Positions 35,828 through 44,490 of a stretch of 64,000 nt of DNA are shown here, piece after piece. The notes below the pieces were generated by a model. It did no database searches and was not told the origin of the DNA. It saw only the letters and a list, made by a program, of their open reading frames with translations. Position 1 is the first letter of the stretch; each line of letters opens with the position of its first letter. Position numbers and translations under genes: made by a program. The DNA is from an uncultured Alteromonadaceae bacterium (lineage in GTDB: Bacteria > Pseudomonadota > Gammaproteobacteria > Enterobacterales > Alteromonadaceae), in contig CANNDC010000020.1 in assembly GCA_947503265.1 (NCBI GenBank), positions 1-64,000 of the forward strand. Reading direction: 5' to 3'.

Positions 35828-36364
35828 TCAAAAGTAACCGAGATCAAACTTGTATTCACCGCTTGACAGTGTCAAGGCATTGCCAGTTTCATTTTGGGTG
35901 GTTTGCGCGTTCTCAATCAACTGGTAATAGACGTTTTGATGTAACCTCGCCCAAAGATTGCGGCGTACATTTACATAGGGGATAAGTTCGTTAGTTTTTT
36001 TGTCTCGCATTAGCTTTACGGGGTTAGACTCGCTTACCACCATCGAATCGTCAGTCTGGGTCACCAAAACGATAAGATCATCTTGTTGATGCCACTGGGT
36101 AATGACAAAAGGGACATCTTCCACTTGTATACCGACTTTTTCGACGGGAGTAACTAGGAAATAATCTTGCTGTTCTTTTTTCAGTACGCTGGAGAATAGT
36201 TTGACTAGTGGCTTTCTGCCAATGGGCGTGCCCATGTAAAACCAACTGCCGTCACGTTTTATTTGGATGTCTATGTCACCACAAAATTCAGGGTTCCACT
36301 TTTCTACCGGTGGAACCCGGTTTTGTTGCGAGGCGAGTTGCTCCTGAAGGTGACTCAGATCCAT
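35828..36364 (-). CDS. DUF1285 family protein
   Basis: 178 aa, cytoplasmic, two-part beta-rich protein. IQIKRDGSWFYMGTPIGRKPLVKLFSSVL at the N-terminus is characteristic of DUF1285. No biochemical function is established. It starts 8 bp after the DUF3014 gene on the same strand, so the two are likely co-expressed. Confidence 0.8.
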   Translation of the reverse strand: MDLSHLQEQLASQQNRVPPVEKWNPEFCGDIDIQIKRDGSWFYMGTPIGRKPLVKLFSSVLKKEQQDYFLVTPVEKVGIQVEDVPFVITQWHQQDDLIVLVTQTDDSMVVSESNPVKLMRDKKTNELIPYVNVRRNLWARLHQNVYYQLIENAQTTQNETGNALTLSSGEYKFDLGYF

Positions 36365-36372
36365 AGATAAAA

Positions 36373-37197
36373 CTATTGCATTGCGTCTTTCAATTCACGC
36401 AATTTGGCTTTGATGCGCCGCATATTCTCTGGACCAGTCCTGAGTAATTGTTTTTGAGGACCACTCAGAGATTCTAGGCGTTCATCTTTGTACTTGTACA
36501 TAACACTGTCGGAATATACTTCAACAGGAAAAGGAACTTCGGGTGTATCTAACAAGTGATTAATCGCATCGAACAAAACGTATTTAAAGTCATCATCAGG
36601 ATCGCCAATCTCGGCATAAATATCAGCGATGGCTGGCGCATAAGTATCATAGAGGGACAGCAATGCATCTGTATCCATAGACTCAAATGTGTCTACATAA
36701 GCTGAATATCTTTTGTAGCTTGCTGCATCGATAAAGCTTCTATCAGACTGTTCATATACACGAAACTTTTGTGTCGGAGGAAAGGTAATTTGATGGTTCG
36801 GTGCAACGGTTTCTTGAGCAGTGTTGTCTGCAAGCACCACAAAGCGCCTTAGTAGATCATCATTGACGATTAGTGACGCTGCCGCTTCATAATCAGCTAA
36901 TTGCAAAATCGATGTTTTGACAGCCGCATCTGAAACATCTACAGGTTCAGGCTCAGGTTCTGGAGCAACCTCGACTACGGGCTCAGGTGGAATATATTCT
37001 TCAACAATGGGTTCTTCGATCGGCATTTCGACAACAGGTTCAGGTTCCTGCACTTCAACTGGACGCACGTAGGGAATATCTTCTTTCTCGTCTTCTGAAA
37101 ATACCAGAAAGCCAACGATAACAATTACTATAACGATCACACCCAGCACAATATGCGGGACTAATGATTTCTTCGTAGTTGTGTCAGTCATATTCAT
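36373..37197 (-). CDS. DUF3014 family membrane-anchored protein
   Basis: 274 aa. One N-terminal transmembrane helix (about 14-33, dominated by Val/Ile) is followed by a Pro-Glu-Val-rich linker (about 40-85, repeated EPVVE/EPEP units, periplasm spanning in style) and a globular domain (90-274). Start could be the first ATG at 37197 or the one two codons later. The domain is typical of DUF3014; function unknown. Confidence 0.8.
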   Translation of the reverse strand: MNMTDTTTKKSLVPHIVLGVIVIVIVIVGFLVFSEDEKEDIPYVRPVEVQEPEPVVEMPIEEPIVEEYIPPEPVVEVAPEPEPEPVDVSDAAVKTSILQLADYEAAASLIVNDDLLRRFVVLADNTAQETVAPNHQITFPPTQKFRVYEQSDRSFIDAASYKRYSAYVDTFESMDTDALLSLYDTYAPAIADIYAEIGDPDDDFKYVLFDAINHLLDTPEVPFPVEVYSDSVMYKYKDERLESLSGPQKQLLRTGPENMRRIKAKLRELKDAMQ

Positions 37198-37388
37198 TCC
37201 TTAAAAAGATTGCAAACTCTGTGCTTCTACCAGCACGTACCCAAAGTAAGACAACAGGCAACGGAAAGAGTTAGATCAAAATTGCGAAATTACATACTGA
37301 CTACTTTACACTTTAAGGTTAGGCGCAACAAATTATGTGTTGCAAGATACTGGTCCGATGTTTTCATGTTTGCTACCATCTTGGTGTT

Positions 37389-38606
37389 ATGAACATAATT
37401 CTTTACGCTATTCCTGTTTTTTTCTTGCTAATTGGCGTTGAACTATTGGCAGAGAAACTTCGTGGCTCAAACTACTATCGAGTTAATGATGCAATTACTA
37501 GCTTGAGTGCGGGTGTGTTGAGCCGGATGTTTGATTTAGTAAAGAACCTTATCCCTTTTACACTTTATATTTTGTTTTACGAAAACCTAGCATTGTTTAC
37601 CTTACCAGACTCAGTTTGGGTTTGGATTTTTGCGTTTGTCGCCTATGACTTCTGCTATTACTGGAACCATAGGTTTGGTCATGAAGTGAGTATTTTCTGG
37701 GCTTCTCACGTGGTTCATCACTCCAGCGAAGACTATAATCTAACCACGGCACTGCGACAAAGTAGTAGCGGCTTTTTAAGTTTTATTTTCTATTTGCCGT
37801 TAGCGCTTTTAGGTATTGAACCTTTGCTTCTTGTTTCTGTTGCAGCCCTTAATTTGGTATATCAATTTTGGGTGCACACCCAACATATTCCTAAACTGGG
37901 AGTGTTTGAATGGGTATTCGTTACACCGTCAAACCACCGAGTTCATCACGCTCAAAATAGTCTGTATCTGGACAGGAATTATGGTGGTGTGTTCATTGTT
38001 TGGGATAGGATGTTCGGTAGTTTTCAAGAAGAGTTGGACGAGGAAAAACCTATTTATGGCGTGCGCAAAGCCTTAAAAAGTTGGAATCCTTTGTGGGCTA
38101 ATATCCAAGTTTATTCGCAGCTGTGCAAAGACAGCTATCACACCGCTAGGTGGCGAGATAAAATTAAAGTGTGGTTTGGTAGAACCGGCTGGCGACCGGA
38201 AGATGTGACTTTGAACTACCCACTTGTACGGGTCGATCTCAGCAAATTTAAGCGTTTTGATCCCCCTGTAGATACGGCAACTAAAATCTACTGTCTTTTG
38301 CAGTATACGGTTACAGCAGCAATTGGTGTGGTATTGATGATTAACGCAGCTAACATGACCTTGATAGATCAAATCGGTGTTGCGTTAGGTGTCATCTATA
38401 GTTGCGTCAGCATAGGATGGCTGTTAGAGCGAAAATCAACGGCGATTTTCAGCGAATTATTCAAGTGCCTGCTCATCCTTGTTTTAGCAAGTAAACTTAT
38501 GCTTGCGACACCACTAACCTATTTCCTCATAGGATCAAGTGTTATTAGTTTGTTGTTATTAATCCAAATTCATACAAAAACAAAGTTACCAAAGTACTTG
38601 AACTAG
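37389..38606 (+). CDS. Fatty acid hydroxylase superfamily protein (AGMO/sterol desaturase-like)
   Basis: 405 aa integral membrane di-iron enzyme. His boxes: H94-x3-H98 (HRFGH), H107-x2-H110-H111 (HVVHH), H183-x2-H186-H187 (HRVHH). It has extra C-terminal transmembrane helices (about 305-400), matching the alkylglycerol monooxygenase (TMEM195)-like layout rather than short sterol desaturases. Expected to hydroxylate or cleave a lipid chain; substrate unknown. Start ATG 37389 begins at the first membrane helix; 18 upstream in-frame residues look non-coding. Divergent from the DUF3014 gene. Confidence 0.82.
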   Translation: MNIILYAIPVFFLLIGVELLAEKLRGSNYYRVNDAITSLSAGVLSRMFDLVKNLIPFTLYILFYENLALFTLPDSVWVWIFAFVAYDFCYYWNHRFGHEVSIFWASHVVHHSSEDYNLTTALRQSSSGFLSFIFYLPLALLGIEPLLLVSVAALNLVYQFWVHTQHIPKLGVFEWVFVTPSNHRVHHAQNSLYLDRNYGGVFIVWDRMFGSFQEELDEEKPIYGVRKALKSWNPLWANIQVYSQLCKDSYHTARWRDKIKVWFGRTGWRPEDVTLNYPLVRVDLSKFKRFDPPVDTATKIYCLLQYTVTAAIGVVLMINAANMTLIDQIGVALGVIYSCVSIGWLLERKSTAIFSELFKCLLILVLASKLMLATPLTYFLIGSSVISLLLLIQIHTKTKLPKYLN

Positions 38607-38717
38607 GATATAAACTAGATCATGAACAAGGATTTAAATTAGTTTTTTAGCAAGATCTTGAACTAAATCCCACGCCGTACCGTAAACATTCTATAAAAAT
38701 ATATAATAAGCGTGATT

Positions 38718-39032
38718 ATGAGCACATTAACCAAGTTTAATTTTAATGATGTTGTTGATAAAAAAACGGTAATAGATGTCCTTGAAGTGCAATCGTTTGA
38801 AATGAATGTATATTTGGTCAGGTTACATGTTGGCAATCGTGAGGGCATGTTATACGCTGGTCAGAATCTGATGCGCTTCCACAGCACTCAACAAATACGG
38901 GATGCGTTTGAAGATATACAAGTTGAAAAAGCAATCATGGTTCATGAATCTCCCTATGATGAGATGATTGGCAATCCCGTCAATGATTCCAATTCACTTT
39001 CCATTCCATTTTCAATGGCACAACCTTATTAG
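38718..39032 (+). CDS. Small conserved-type protein (DUF6482-like)
   Basis: 104 aa, cytoplasmic. The middle SFEMNVYLVRLHVGNREGMLYAGQNLMRFHSTQQIRDAF resembles a DUF6482-type protein found in marine gammaproteobacteria; I am only moderately sure of the family name. ATG 38718 is preferred over GTG 38712. It lies 20 bp before the glyoxalase-like gene and is probably in one unit with it. Confidence 0.6.
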   Translation: MSTLTKFNFNDVVDKKTVIDVLEVQSFEMNVYLVRLHVGNREGMLYAGQNLMRFHSTQQIRDAFEDIQVEKAIMVHESPYDEMIGNPVNDSNSLSIPFSMAQPY

Positions 39033-39052
39033 AAAAAGAAATCGAGTAGCCA

Positions 39053-39493
39053 ATGCAATATCTTCATACCATGGTAAGAGTAACTAACTTAGATGATTCA
39101 CTGCATTTTTACTGCAAATTGTTGGGGATGGTCGAAATCTCTCGTAAAGAGAGTGAAAAAGGTCGATTTACCTTGGTGTTTCTTGCCGCACCTGCTGATG
39201 TCGAATCCGCTAATACAAAACAATCCCCTATGCTCGAACTAACCTACAATTGGGATTCAGAAGAATATTCAGGAGGTCGAAATTTTGGCCACCTAGCATT
39301 TAGGGTAGATAATATTTATTCGCTGTGTCAGCAGTTAATGGACAATGGCGTGGTGATTAATCGCCCTCCCAGAGATGGGCATATGGCATTCGTTCGTTCT
39401 CCAGATGGAATATCCATCGAGCTGCTCCAGAAAGGTGACTCTCTAGAACCGAGCGAACCCTGGGTTGGAATGGGGAATGTGGGAACTTGGTAG
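39053..39493 (+). CDS. Glyoxalase/VOC superfamily protein
   Basis: 146 aa. HTMVRVTNLDDSLHFYCKLLGM opens the first beta-alpha-beta unit, and GHLAFRVDNIYSLCQQLMDNGV with FVRSPDGISIELLQ forms the second. Putative metal ligands are His5, Glu, His and Glu in the glyoxalase I pattern (IELLQ). Probably lactoylglutathione lyase or a close relative, detoxifying methylglyoxal. Confidence 0.82.
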   Translation: MQYLHTMVRVTNLDDSLHFYCKLLGMVEISRKESEKGRFTLVFLAAPADVESANTKQSPMLELTYNWDSEEYSGGRNFGHLAFRVDNIYSLCQQLMDNGVVINRPPRDGHMAFVRSPDGISIELLQKGDSLEPSEPWVGMGNVGTW

Positions 39494-39502
39494 CAGTGAG
39501 CT

Positions 39503-40129
39503 TCAGCCCTTTTTATCTATCGGAACGGGCAATCCATAAATCGGGAAATAACGAATCAACCATTTAGTGAACTCTTGACGACTAATATCAAATTTTTCAT
39601 TAACGGATTTTTTCCAACCCCGTTTTTGCATGCCGGTCTCTTTGCATGCCTGAATAAAATCTTCGACTACATCAATATCCACCTTTTCTACATTTTTGTT
39701 TCTCGCATTGACTTGCTCAGATGCAGTCGGTTGAACACCCGGTAGATGATTCACATGATAATAACCATCGTTAAGCCTAATAGCATGTTGGTCTGGGCAA
39801 GAATGTCTCATCAGGCGCTCCATACCTCGCACAGCGATACCGTTCTCATAAATCGCACCAAATCGAGTTTTAATTACACGGTTTCCGGGTTGCGAATGAT
39901 TTAAGTGCCCTTTACTTTTTCTGGCTGATAGCTGGTCAAAGAGCTTGTGCGCCTTGGTCAGATTATCGGTTTGGGGCTCTTCTGCGGGTTTATCCACTTC
40001 ATTGAATTGACTTTCCAATTTTTCAATGTGTTGCCCTAGCTGATCAACTTGTGCATGCTCTAGCCCGTTGTTAAGAACATTTTGTTCCCACATCTCCCAT
40101 AAAGCGTCAATGTCATTGGGAAACTGCAT
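39503..40129 (-). CDS. Hypothetical protein
   Basis: 208 aa, hydrophilic, no family recognised. The N-terminal half is helical and acidic (QLGQHIEKLESQFNEVDKP). The C-terminal part (EKVDIDVVEDFIQACKETGMQKRGWKKSVNEKFDISRQEFTKWL) could form a helix-turn-helix-like unit. Ends 9 bp from the convergent glyoxalase-like gene. Confidence 0.65.
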   Translation of the reverse strand: MQFPNDIDALWEMWEQNVLNNGLEHAQVDQLGQHIEKLESQFNEVDKPAEEPQTDNLTKAHKLFDQLSARKSKGHLNHSQPGNRVIKTRFGAIYENGIAVRGMERLMRHSCPDQHAIRLNDGYYHVNHLPGVQPTASEQVNARNKNVEKVDIDVVEDFIQACKETGMQKRGWKKSVNEKFDISRQEFTKWLIRYFPIYGLPVPIDKKG

Positions 40130-40264
40130 ACTGATTTTCCTCTTATTACTTCTGTAACTATACCCAATAAACTTATATGCAGATTTTCATGAAATAGATC
40201 GATCCACAATATTATTTTTTATCCTGTTAATGATCTAATCTTACTTAGATTGCATAATTTCTAT

Positions 40265-41614
40265 ATGAAACAAACAAAATCACGCCACCTCCATTGGTTC
40301 AAACATGACCTAAGACTGCATGACAACCCAGCCCTAATTGATGCTGCCGGTGCTGGACAGTTATTGTGTGTTTACGTAGTCGACCCAAGATGGTTTCGTC
40401 CCAGTCACTACCAGTCTTCTCATATGGGTAAGCATCGTTGGCGATTTCTCACCGAGTCGCTTGCTTGCCTGGATAACCAGCTTAACAAGCTCGGTCAAAA
40501 GTTGTGGATAGTCTATGGCGACCCTATCGAACAGTTAAGTCAACTTGTCGACGGTTACCATGTGGATAAAGTGACCACTAATCGTCATTGCGGTGTTTAC
40601 GAGCGTCAACAATGGCAACGTCTTAAAAATCGTTTTGGACAGGTGAATTTTCATGAAACTCAAAGTCATACCCTGTTTGAGCCGAGTCAATTGCCGTTTG
40701 AGTTACAAGATTTGCCCAAACAATTCACCCCTTTTCGAAAATTGGTTGAGAAAATTAATATCGACCGACCGATTCAAGGGCCTAGCGCATTACCGCCATG
40801 TCTCGAATCGGGTGAAACTCTCTTGTATGGGTGTACTCAAAGCGCTTTTAATCAGCCGCAAGAAGTTGCTAGTTTTTACCAAAAACTATCAGGCGGCGAA
40901 ACATCTGCACTGAATCAACTGAATTACTACCTATTTGAAAGCCAAAAAATTCTCGAATATAAACAAACCAGAAACGACCTGGAAGGATGGGATTTTTCCA
41001 GCAAAATTTCTGCATGGCTAGCAAATGGTTGTTTATCGACAAGACAAATATATGCTGCAATCAAAGAATTTGAACAACGAGTAGAAGCAAATGAGTCTAC
41101 CTATTGGTTGTATTTTGAATTGCTGTGGCGTGAATATTTTTACTGGTATGCAATAAAGCATCAAAGCCGCTTATTTCAATTGGGTGGGATACAAAATAAG
41201 CGCCCTTTAACTAGTTTTTGGCCTCAACGCTTTGCTCGATGGTGTGTGGGCAATACCCCTTATCCAATCGTGAATGCTTGCATGAAGCAGCTCAATACAA
41301 CCGGATTTATGTCAAATCGAGGTCGCCAATTAGTAGCCAGCTGTTTGGTTCACGAATTAAATTTAGATTGGCGCTATGGTGCGGCCTATTTCGAGCAACA
41401 ATTGATCGATTTTGATGTCGCTTCAAACTATGGCAATTGGCAATATTTAGCAGGTGTAGGGGCGGATCCTCGTGGCCATCGACAATTCGATTTAGCTAAG
41501 CAAACAAAAATCTATGACCCTAATGATGAGTTTATTCAGCGTTGGAATGGAGAAGCAAGCCATTTGCCTTTAGATGATGTTGATCATTCCGATTGGCCTA
41601 TTAGCTGGAATTAG
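40265..41614 (+). CDS. Cryptochrome/photolyase, DASH type
   Basis: 449 aa. N-terminal Rossmann domain (HLHWFKHDLRLHDNPALIDAA) for the antenna cofactor; C-terminal FAD-binding domain with LWREYFYWYAIKHQ, GFMSNRGRQLVASCLVHELNLDWRYGAAYFEQ and the CRY-DASH hallmark GVGADPRG. DASH proteins repair cyclobutane dimers in single-stranded or looped DNA and may act as blue-light sensors. ATG 40265 is chosen; a TTG five codons upstream is possible. No clear Shine-Dalgarno. Confidence 0.92.
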   Translation: MKQTKSRHLHWFKHDLRLHDNPALIDAAGAGQLLCVYVVDPRWFRPSHYQSSHMGKHRWRFLTESLACLDNQLNKLGQKLWIVYGDPIEQLSQLVDGYHVDKVTTNRHCGVYERQQWQRLKNRFGQVNFHETQSHTLFEPSQLPFELQDLPKQFTPFRKLVEKINIDRPIQGPSALPPCLESGETLLYGCTQSAFNQPQEVASFYQKLSGGETSALNQLNYYLFESQKILEYKQTRNDLEGWDFSSKISAWLANGCLSTRQIYAAIKEFEQRVEANESTYWLYFELLWREYFYWYAIKHQSRLFQLGGIQNKRPLTSFWPQRFARWCVGNTPYPIVNACMKQLNTTGFMSNRGRQLVASCLVHELNLDWRYGAAYFEQQLIDFDVASNYGNWQYLAGVGADPRGHRQFDLAKQTKIYDPNDEFIQRWNGEASHLPLDDVDHSDWPISWN

Positions 41615-41887
41615 GGTCAACAGCCCCCAGTTTTAATTTGTACTAAAGGTTAGCAGTAAGAAAAGATAAACAAGCGTAAACAAATGTGTATTTGTTACAT
41701 TTACTCAAATTACCCCCTAGCCCTTTTAGAATCTAACTTAGCGCTATAAACCTGTTATTCCCTTTGCTTGAAAAATCACTAATTGTTGCACTTGGTATAT
41801 CTTGAAACATTTTCCTCACAGATTATTTCTTCGACCTTATCTATATTGATACCCATACACTTACTTACGCTTTTTCAGGAATTCAAA

Positions 41888-43081
41888 ATGTTCACTCGCA
41901 AACTACTTAAGCTGTTGGTTGTTGTTTGTTTAGCCTTTTCCAGTTCTGCCTTTGCAGAGCTTATATCATCTGTTGACGGTTATCGATTTGACCAAGGTGA
42001 CGCAAAGCTATCTCCCGATGGCAAATACATGGCTATGGCAATGGTAAATGAAGGGCGCAGAAGCCTGATTGTGGTGGAAACCCAGTCTTTGAAATCCGTC
42101 GGTGGAGCTAACTTCGGACGTATGCAAGATGTGGGAAATTTCTACTGGGCAACAAACAAACGTTTGGTGATGGAAATATTGCACCGAGAAGAATGGGACA
42201 ACAATCCTAAATTCTACGGAGAACTATATGCTGTGGACTATAACGGCAAACACGGCGATCTGATTTATGGCTGGCGTGCTGGTGAAGATCAGGTTGGCAG
42301 TAAACGCAAAAAGAAAGAGTCTATCTATGGTTGGGGGCGCATTATCTCTTTGTTACCTGACGATCCAAAAAACATTCTGATTTCGTCTACACCCATGCCA
42401 GGTGGAAGTGAGTTATTCGAAGATAGATCTAAACGAAATCTCGTGCGTGGTGCGGAAATTAATAAACTTCACTCTACGGTGCACAGACTAAACATCAAAA
42501 CAAAGAAAATGAGTTCATCCAGAACTCGTTCACCGGAACCTAACACTAGCTTCATTGCAGATGCGAAAGGTAATTTAACTTACGCTTATGGTAGTGATCC
42601 TGGTACGCCAATTAAGTTTTACCGATATGTAGACGAAGAATGGAAACGAATTTCATTAGATACCACAAATGCTTTCCAGCCGATTACCTTCAATAAAGCC
42701 CTAAGTAAAATGGTGTATTTGGATAGCCAAGGTGAACAAGAAAATTGCTTGTTTGTATATGACTTCGCTACCAACAGCAAAGAGCAGTTGCACGACCAGT
42801 GCGGATTAGATCAGGACTTTCTTGCCATGACCACTGATAAAGACAGTGTGTATGCGGTAAAAACCAATGACTTTCAATCGCCCTATGCAATCTTAGATAG
42901 AACCAACATAGAAGCTGATTTTTTTGCGCAAATTGTTGATATGTTTCAAGGGCAAAAAATTGAGGTGGCAAGCCGTTCTGCTGATGGTCAGTTTTGGATA
43001 GTCAAAACTGAGGGGGCTGACAGCAAGCTGAATTTCTATTTGTATAGCAAAGAAAAGAATGAGTTTTCTCAATTAATGTAG
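41888..43081 (+). CDS. Propeller-only paralogue of S9 peptidase (hydrolase domain missing)
   Basis: 397 aa. Signal peptide (MFTRKLLKLLVVVCLAFSSSAFA) and a beta-propeller closely related to that of the 28487-30451 peptidase: SPDGKYMAMAM, VGGANFGRMQDVGNFYW, YGWRAGEDQVGSK. It stops at FYLYSKEKNEFSQLM, exactly where the paralogue continues into its alpha/beta-hydrolase domain (FYLYNKKQDSFKLLF). No Ser-Asp-His triad exists, so it cannot be a peptidase by this mechanism. CAGGAA precedes the ATG. Could be a binding protein or a gene truncated at its 3' end; a MITE end lies 8 bp behind the stop. Confidence 0.85.
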   Translation: MFTRKLLKLLVVVCLAFSSSAFAELISSVDGYRFDQGDAKLSPDGKYMAMAMVNEGRRSLIVVETQSLKSVGGANFGRMQDVGNFYWATNKRLVMEILHREEWDNNPKFYGELYAVDYNGKHGDLIYGWRAGEDQVGSKRKKKESIYGWGRIISLLPDDPKNILISSTPMPGGSELFEDRSKRNLVRGAEINKLHSTVHRLNIKTKKMSSSRTRSPEPNTSFIADAKGNLTYAYGSDPGTPIKFYRYVDEEWKRISLDTTNAFQPITFNKALSKMVYLDSQGEQENCLFVYDFATNSKEQLHDQCGLDQDFLAMTTDKDSVYAVKTNDFQSPYAILDRTNIEADFFAQIVDMFQGQKIEVASRSADGQFWIVKTEGADSKLNFYLYSKEKNEFSQLM

Positions 43082-43088
43082 TTTGACT

Positions 43089-43112
43089 GCAAAGGTCAGC
43101 AGACCCTAATCA
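43089..43112. repeat. Solitary MITE terminal repeat
   Basis: 24 nt match, inverted, to the left end of the 57544-57811 element with its flank, with one mismatch (GCAAAGGTCAGCAGACCC here). No second end is found nearby. It starts 8 bp after the stop codon of the truncated S9 paralogue. Confidence 0.65.
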
Positions 43113-43114
43113 AC

Positions 43115-43140
43115 AAGGGCCTTTATGGCCCTTTTCTTTT
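43115..43140 (+). terminator. Rho-independent terminator
   Basis: AAGGGCC, loop TTTAT, GGCCCTT, then TTCTTTT. Terminates the propeller-only gene before the cyanophycin cluster. Confidence 0.82.
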
Positions 43141-43315
43141 ACTACAACATCCTATTTCAAGGTTAAAGAGTCAAACTTCAAGCCCCCACACGCCTTGTAC
43201 AGATTTAGTGGCGGATAGTTCGCTAAATAGTGGGTTAATATTGAACAAAGTTTTTGCGTAACACTTGCGGTTAGATTAGGATCCACCACTGTCTGTTATA
43301 AAGTCTGAGATTTAC

Positions 43316-44488
43316 GTGTCACAAAGCTCGTCACTCGTTCTATTGAAGAACGCCAATGTCTATTCTCCTGCGCCCCTAGGGATCAAGCATGTTTTGGTCG
43401 GTGGTGGAGAAATCTTACAAATATTGGATGACATTCCAGTCATCGCTGCTGAATTTGATTTGACAGAAATTGATTGTGAAGGTTGTGCGCTTGTCCCCGG
43501 ATTTATCGATGCACACACTCATATAACCGGTGGTGGTGGTGAAGCTGGTTTTGCGACTCGCGTACCTCCAGTTCCTATCAGTCAATTCACTCGAGCCGGT
43601 GTTACAACTGCAGTGGGCTTGTTAGGAACGGATGATACGACGAGGAGTACAGAGTCGCTTGTCGCACAAGTTTATGCACTGCGCGAAGAAGGCTTGTCGG
43701 CGTATTGTTACACGGGTGGTTATCATCTTCCCCCTACTACCCTGACCGGTTCAATCAAATCAGATATCGTGTTTGTTGAACCCATAGTTGCGGTAGGTGA
43801 ATTGGCTATAAGCGACCATAGATCAAGTCAACCGACACTAAACGAATTGCTAAAAGTAGCCTCAGAAGCCCATGTAGCTCGTTTGATGACAGGAAAAGCG
43901 GGGACGGTTCACTTGCATTTAGGCGACGGTGAGAGAGGCTTGGAATTAGTTCGACAAGCCCTTAGTCAATCTGAAATCCCCCCTAGAACTTTCAATCCCA
44001 CTCATGTGAATAGACAAAAAGCCTTGTTTGAAGAGGCCTGCGATTTGGCTAAATTAGGTTGTTGGGTTGATGTGACAGCATTTGAAACCGGGGATGTCGG
44101 TTACGAGCCTGCTGAGGCACTTGAAAGATACCTGCACAGCGATTGTCCGCAAGATAAATTAACAATCAGCTCTGATGGCGGTGGCTGTTTACCTTGTTTT
44201 GATGATCACGGTCACATGACAAAAATGGACTTTGCCAATGCTTCGTCTATGACGCAGGTTCTCTATGATCTATTGCAAGAAGGCGTTGCGCTGGAGCAGT
44301 GTTTACCGTTTTTTACAGCGAACGTTGCAAACGTGATGAACTTTCACAAAAAGGGTTATATTGCATCGGGGTTTGATGCGGATCTGGTTATATTAGACAA
44401 CAATCAAAAGGTCAGTCACGTTATGGCTAGAGGAATCTGGCACGTGTTTGAACATTCTATTATTAAGAAAGGTACGTTTGAGGAATAA
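43316..44488 (+). CDS. iadA: Isoaspartyl dipeptidase (beta-aspartyl peptidase)
   Basis: 390 aa, M38 amidohydrolase. Hydrolyses beta-Asp-Xaa dipeptides; in a cyanophycin cluster the natural substrate is beta-Asp-Arg released by cyanophycinase. Motifs: DAHTHITGGGGE, TGGYHLP, AISDHRSSQP, SDGGGCLPCFDDHGH. The position of the carboxylated Lys in E. coli IadA (GVKCAISDHRS, from memory) is Glu here (VGELAISDHRS). The start is GTG 43316. It ends 2 bp before cphB, so the two are co-translated. Confidence 0.9.
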   Translation: MSQSSSLVLLKNANVYSPAPLGIKHVLVGGGEILQILDDIPVIAAEFDLTEIDCEGCALVPGFIDAHTHITGGGGEAGFATRVPPVPISQFTRAGVTTAVGLLGTDDTTRSTESLVAQVYALREEGLSAYCYTGGYHLPPTTLTGSIKSDIVFVEPIVAVGELAISDHRSSQPTLNELLKVASEAHVARLMTGKAGTVHLHLGDGERGLELVRQALSQSEIPPRTFNPTHVNRQKALFEEACDLAKLGCWVDVTAFETGDVGYEPAEALERYLHSDCPQDKLTISSDGGGCLPCFDDHGHMTKMDFANASSMTQVLYDLLQEGVALEQCLPFFTANVANVMNFHKKGYIASGFDADLVILDNNQKVSHVMARGIWHVFEHSIIKKGTFEE

Positions 44489-44490
44489 GA

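Noticed and set aside
41611..41660. Possible second MITE end before the propeller-only gene (ATTAGGGTCAACAGCCCCC and CTAAAGGTTAGCAG)
   Set aside because: Only the first nine bases match the element end; the rest diverges, so chance cannot be excluded. A full-element search would settle it.
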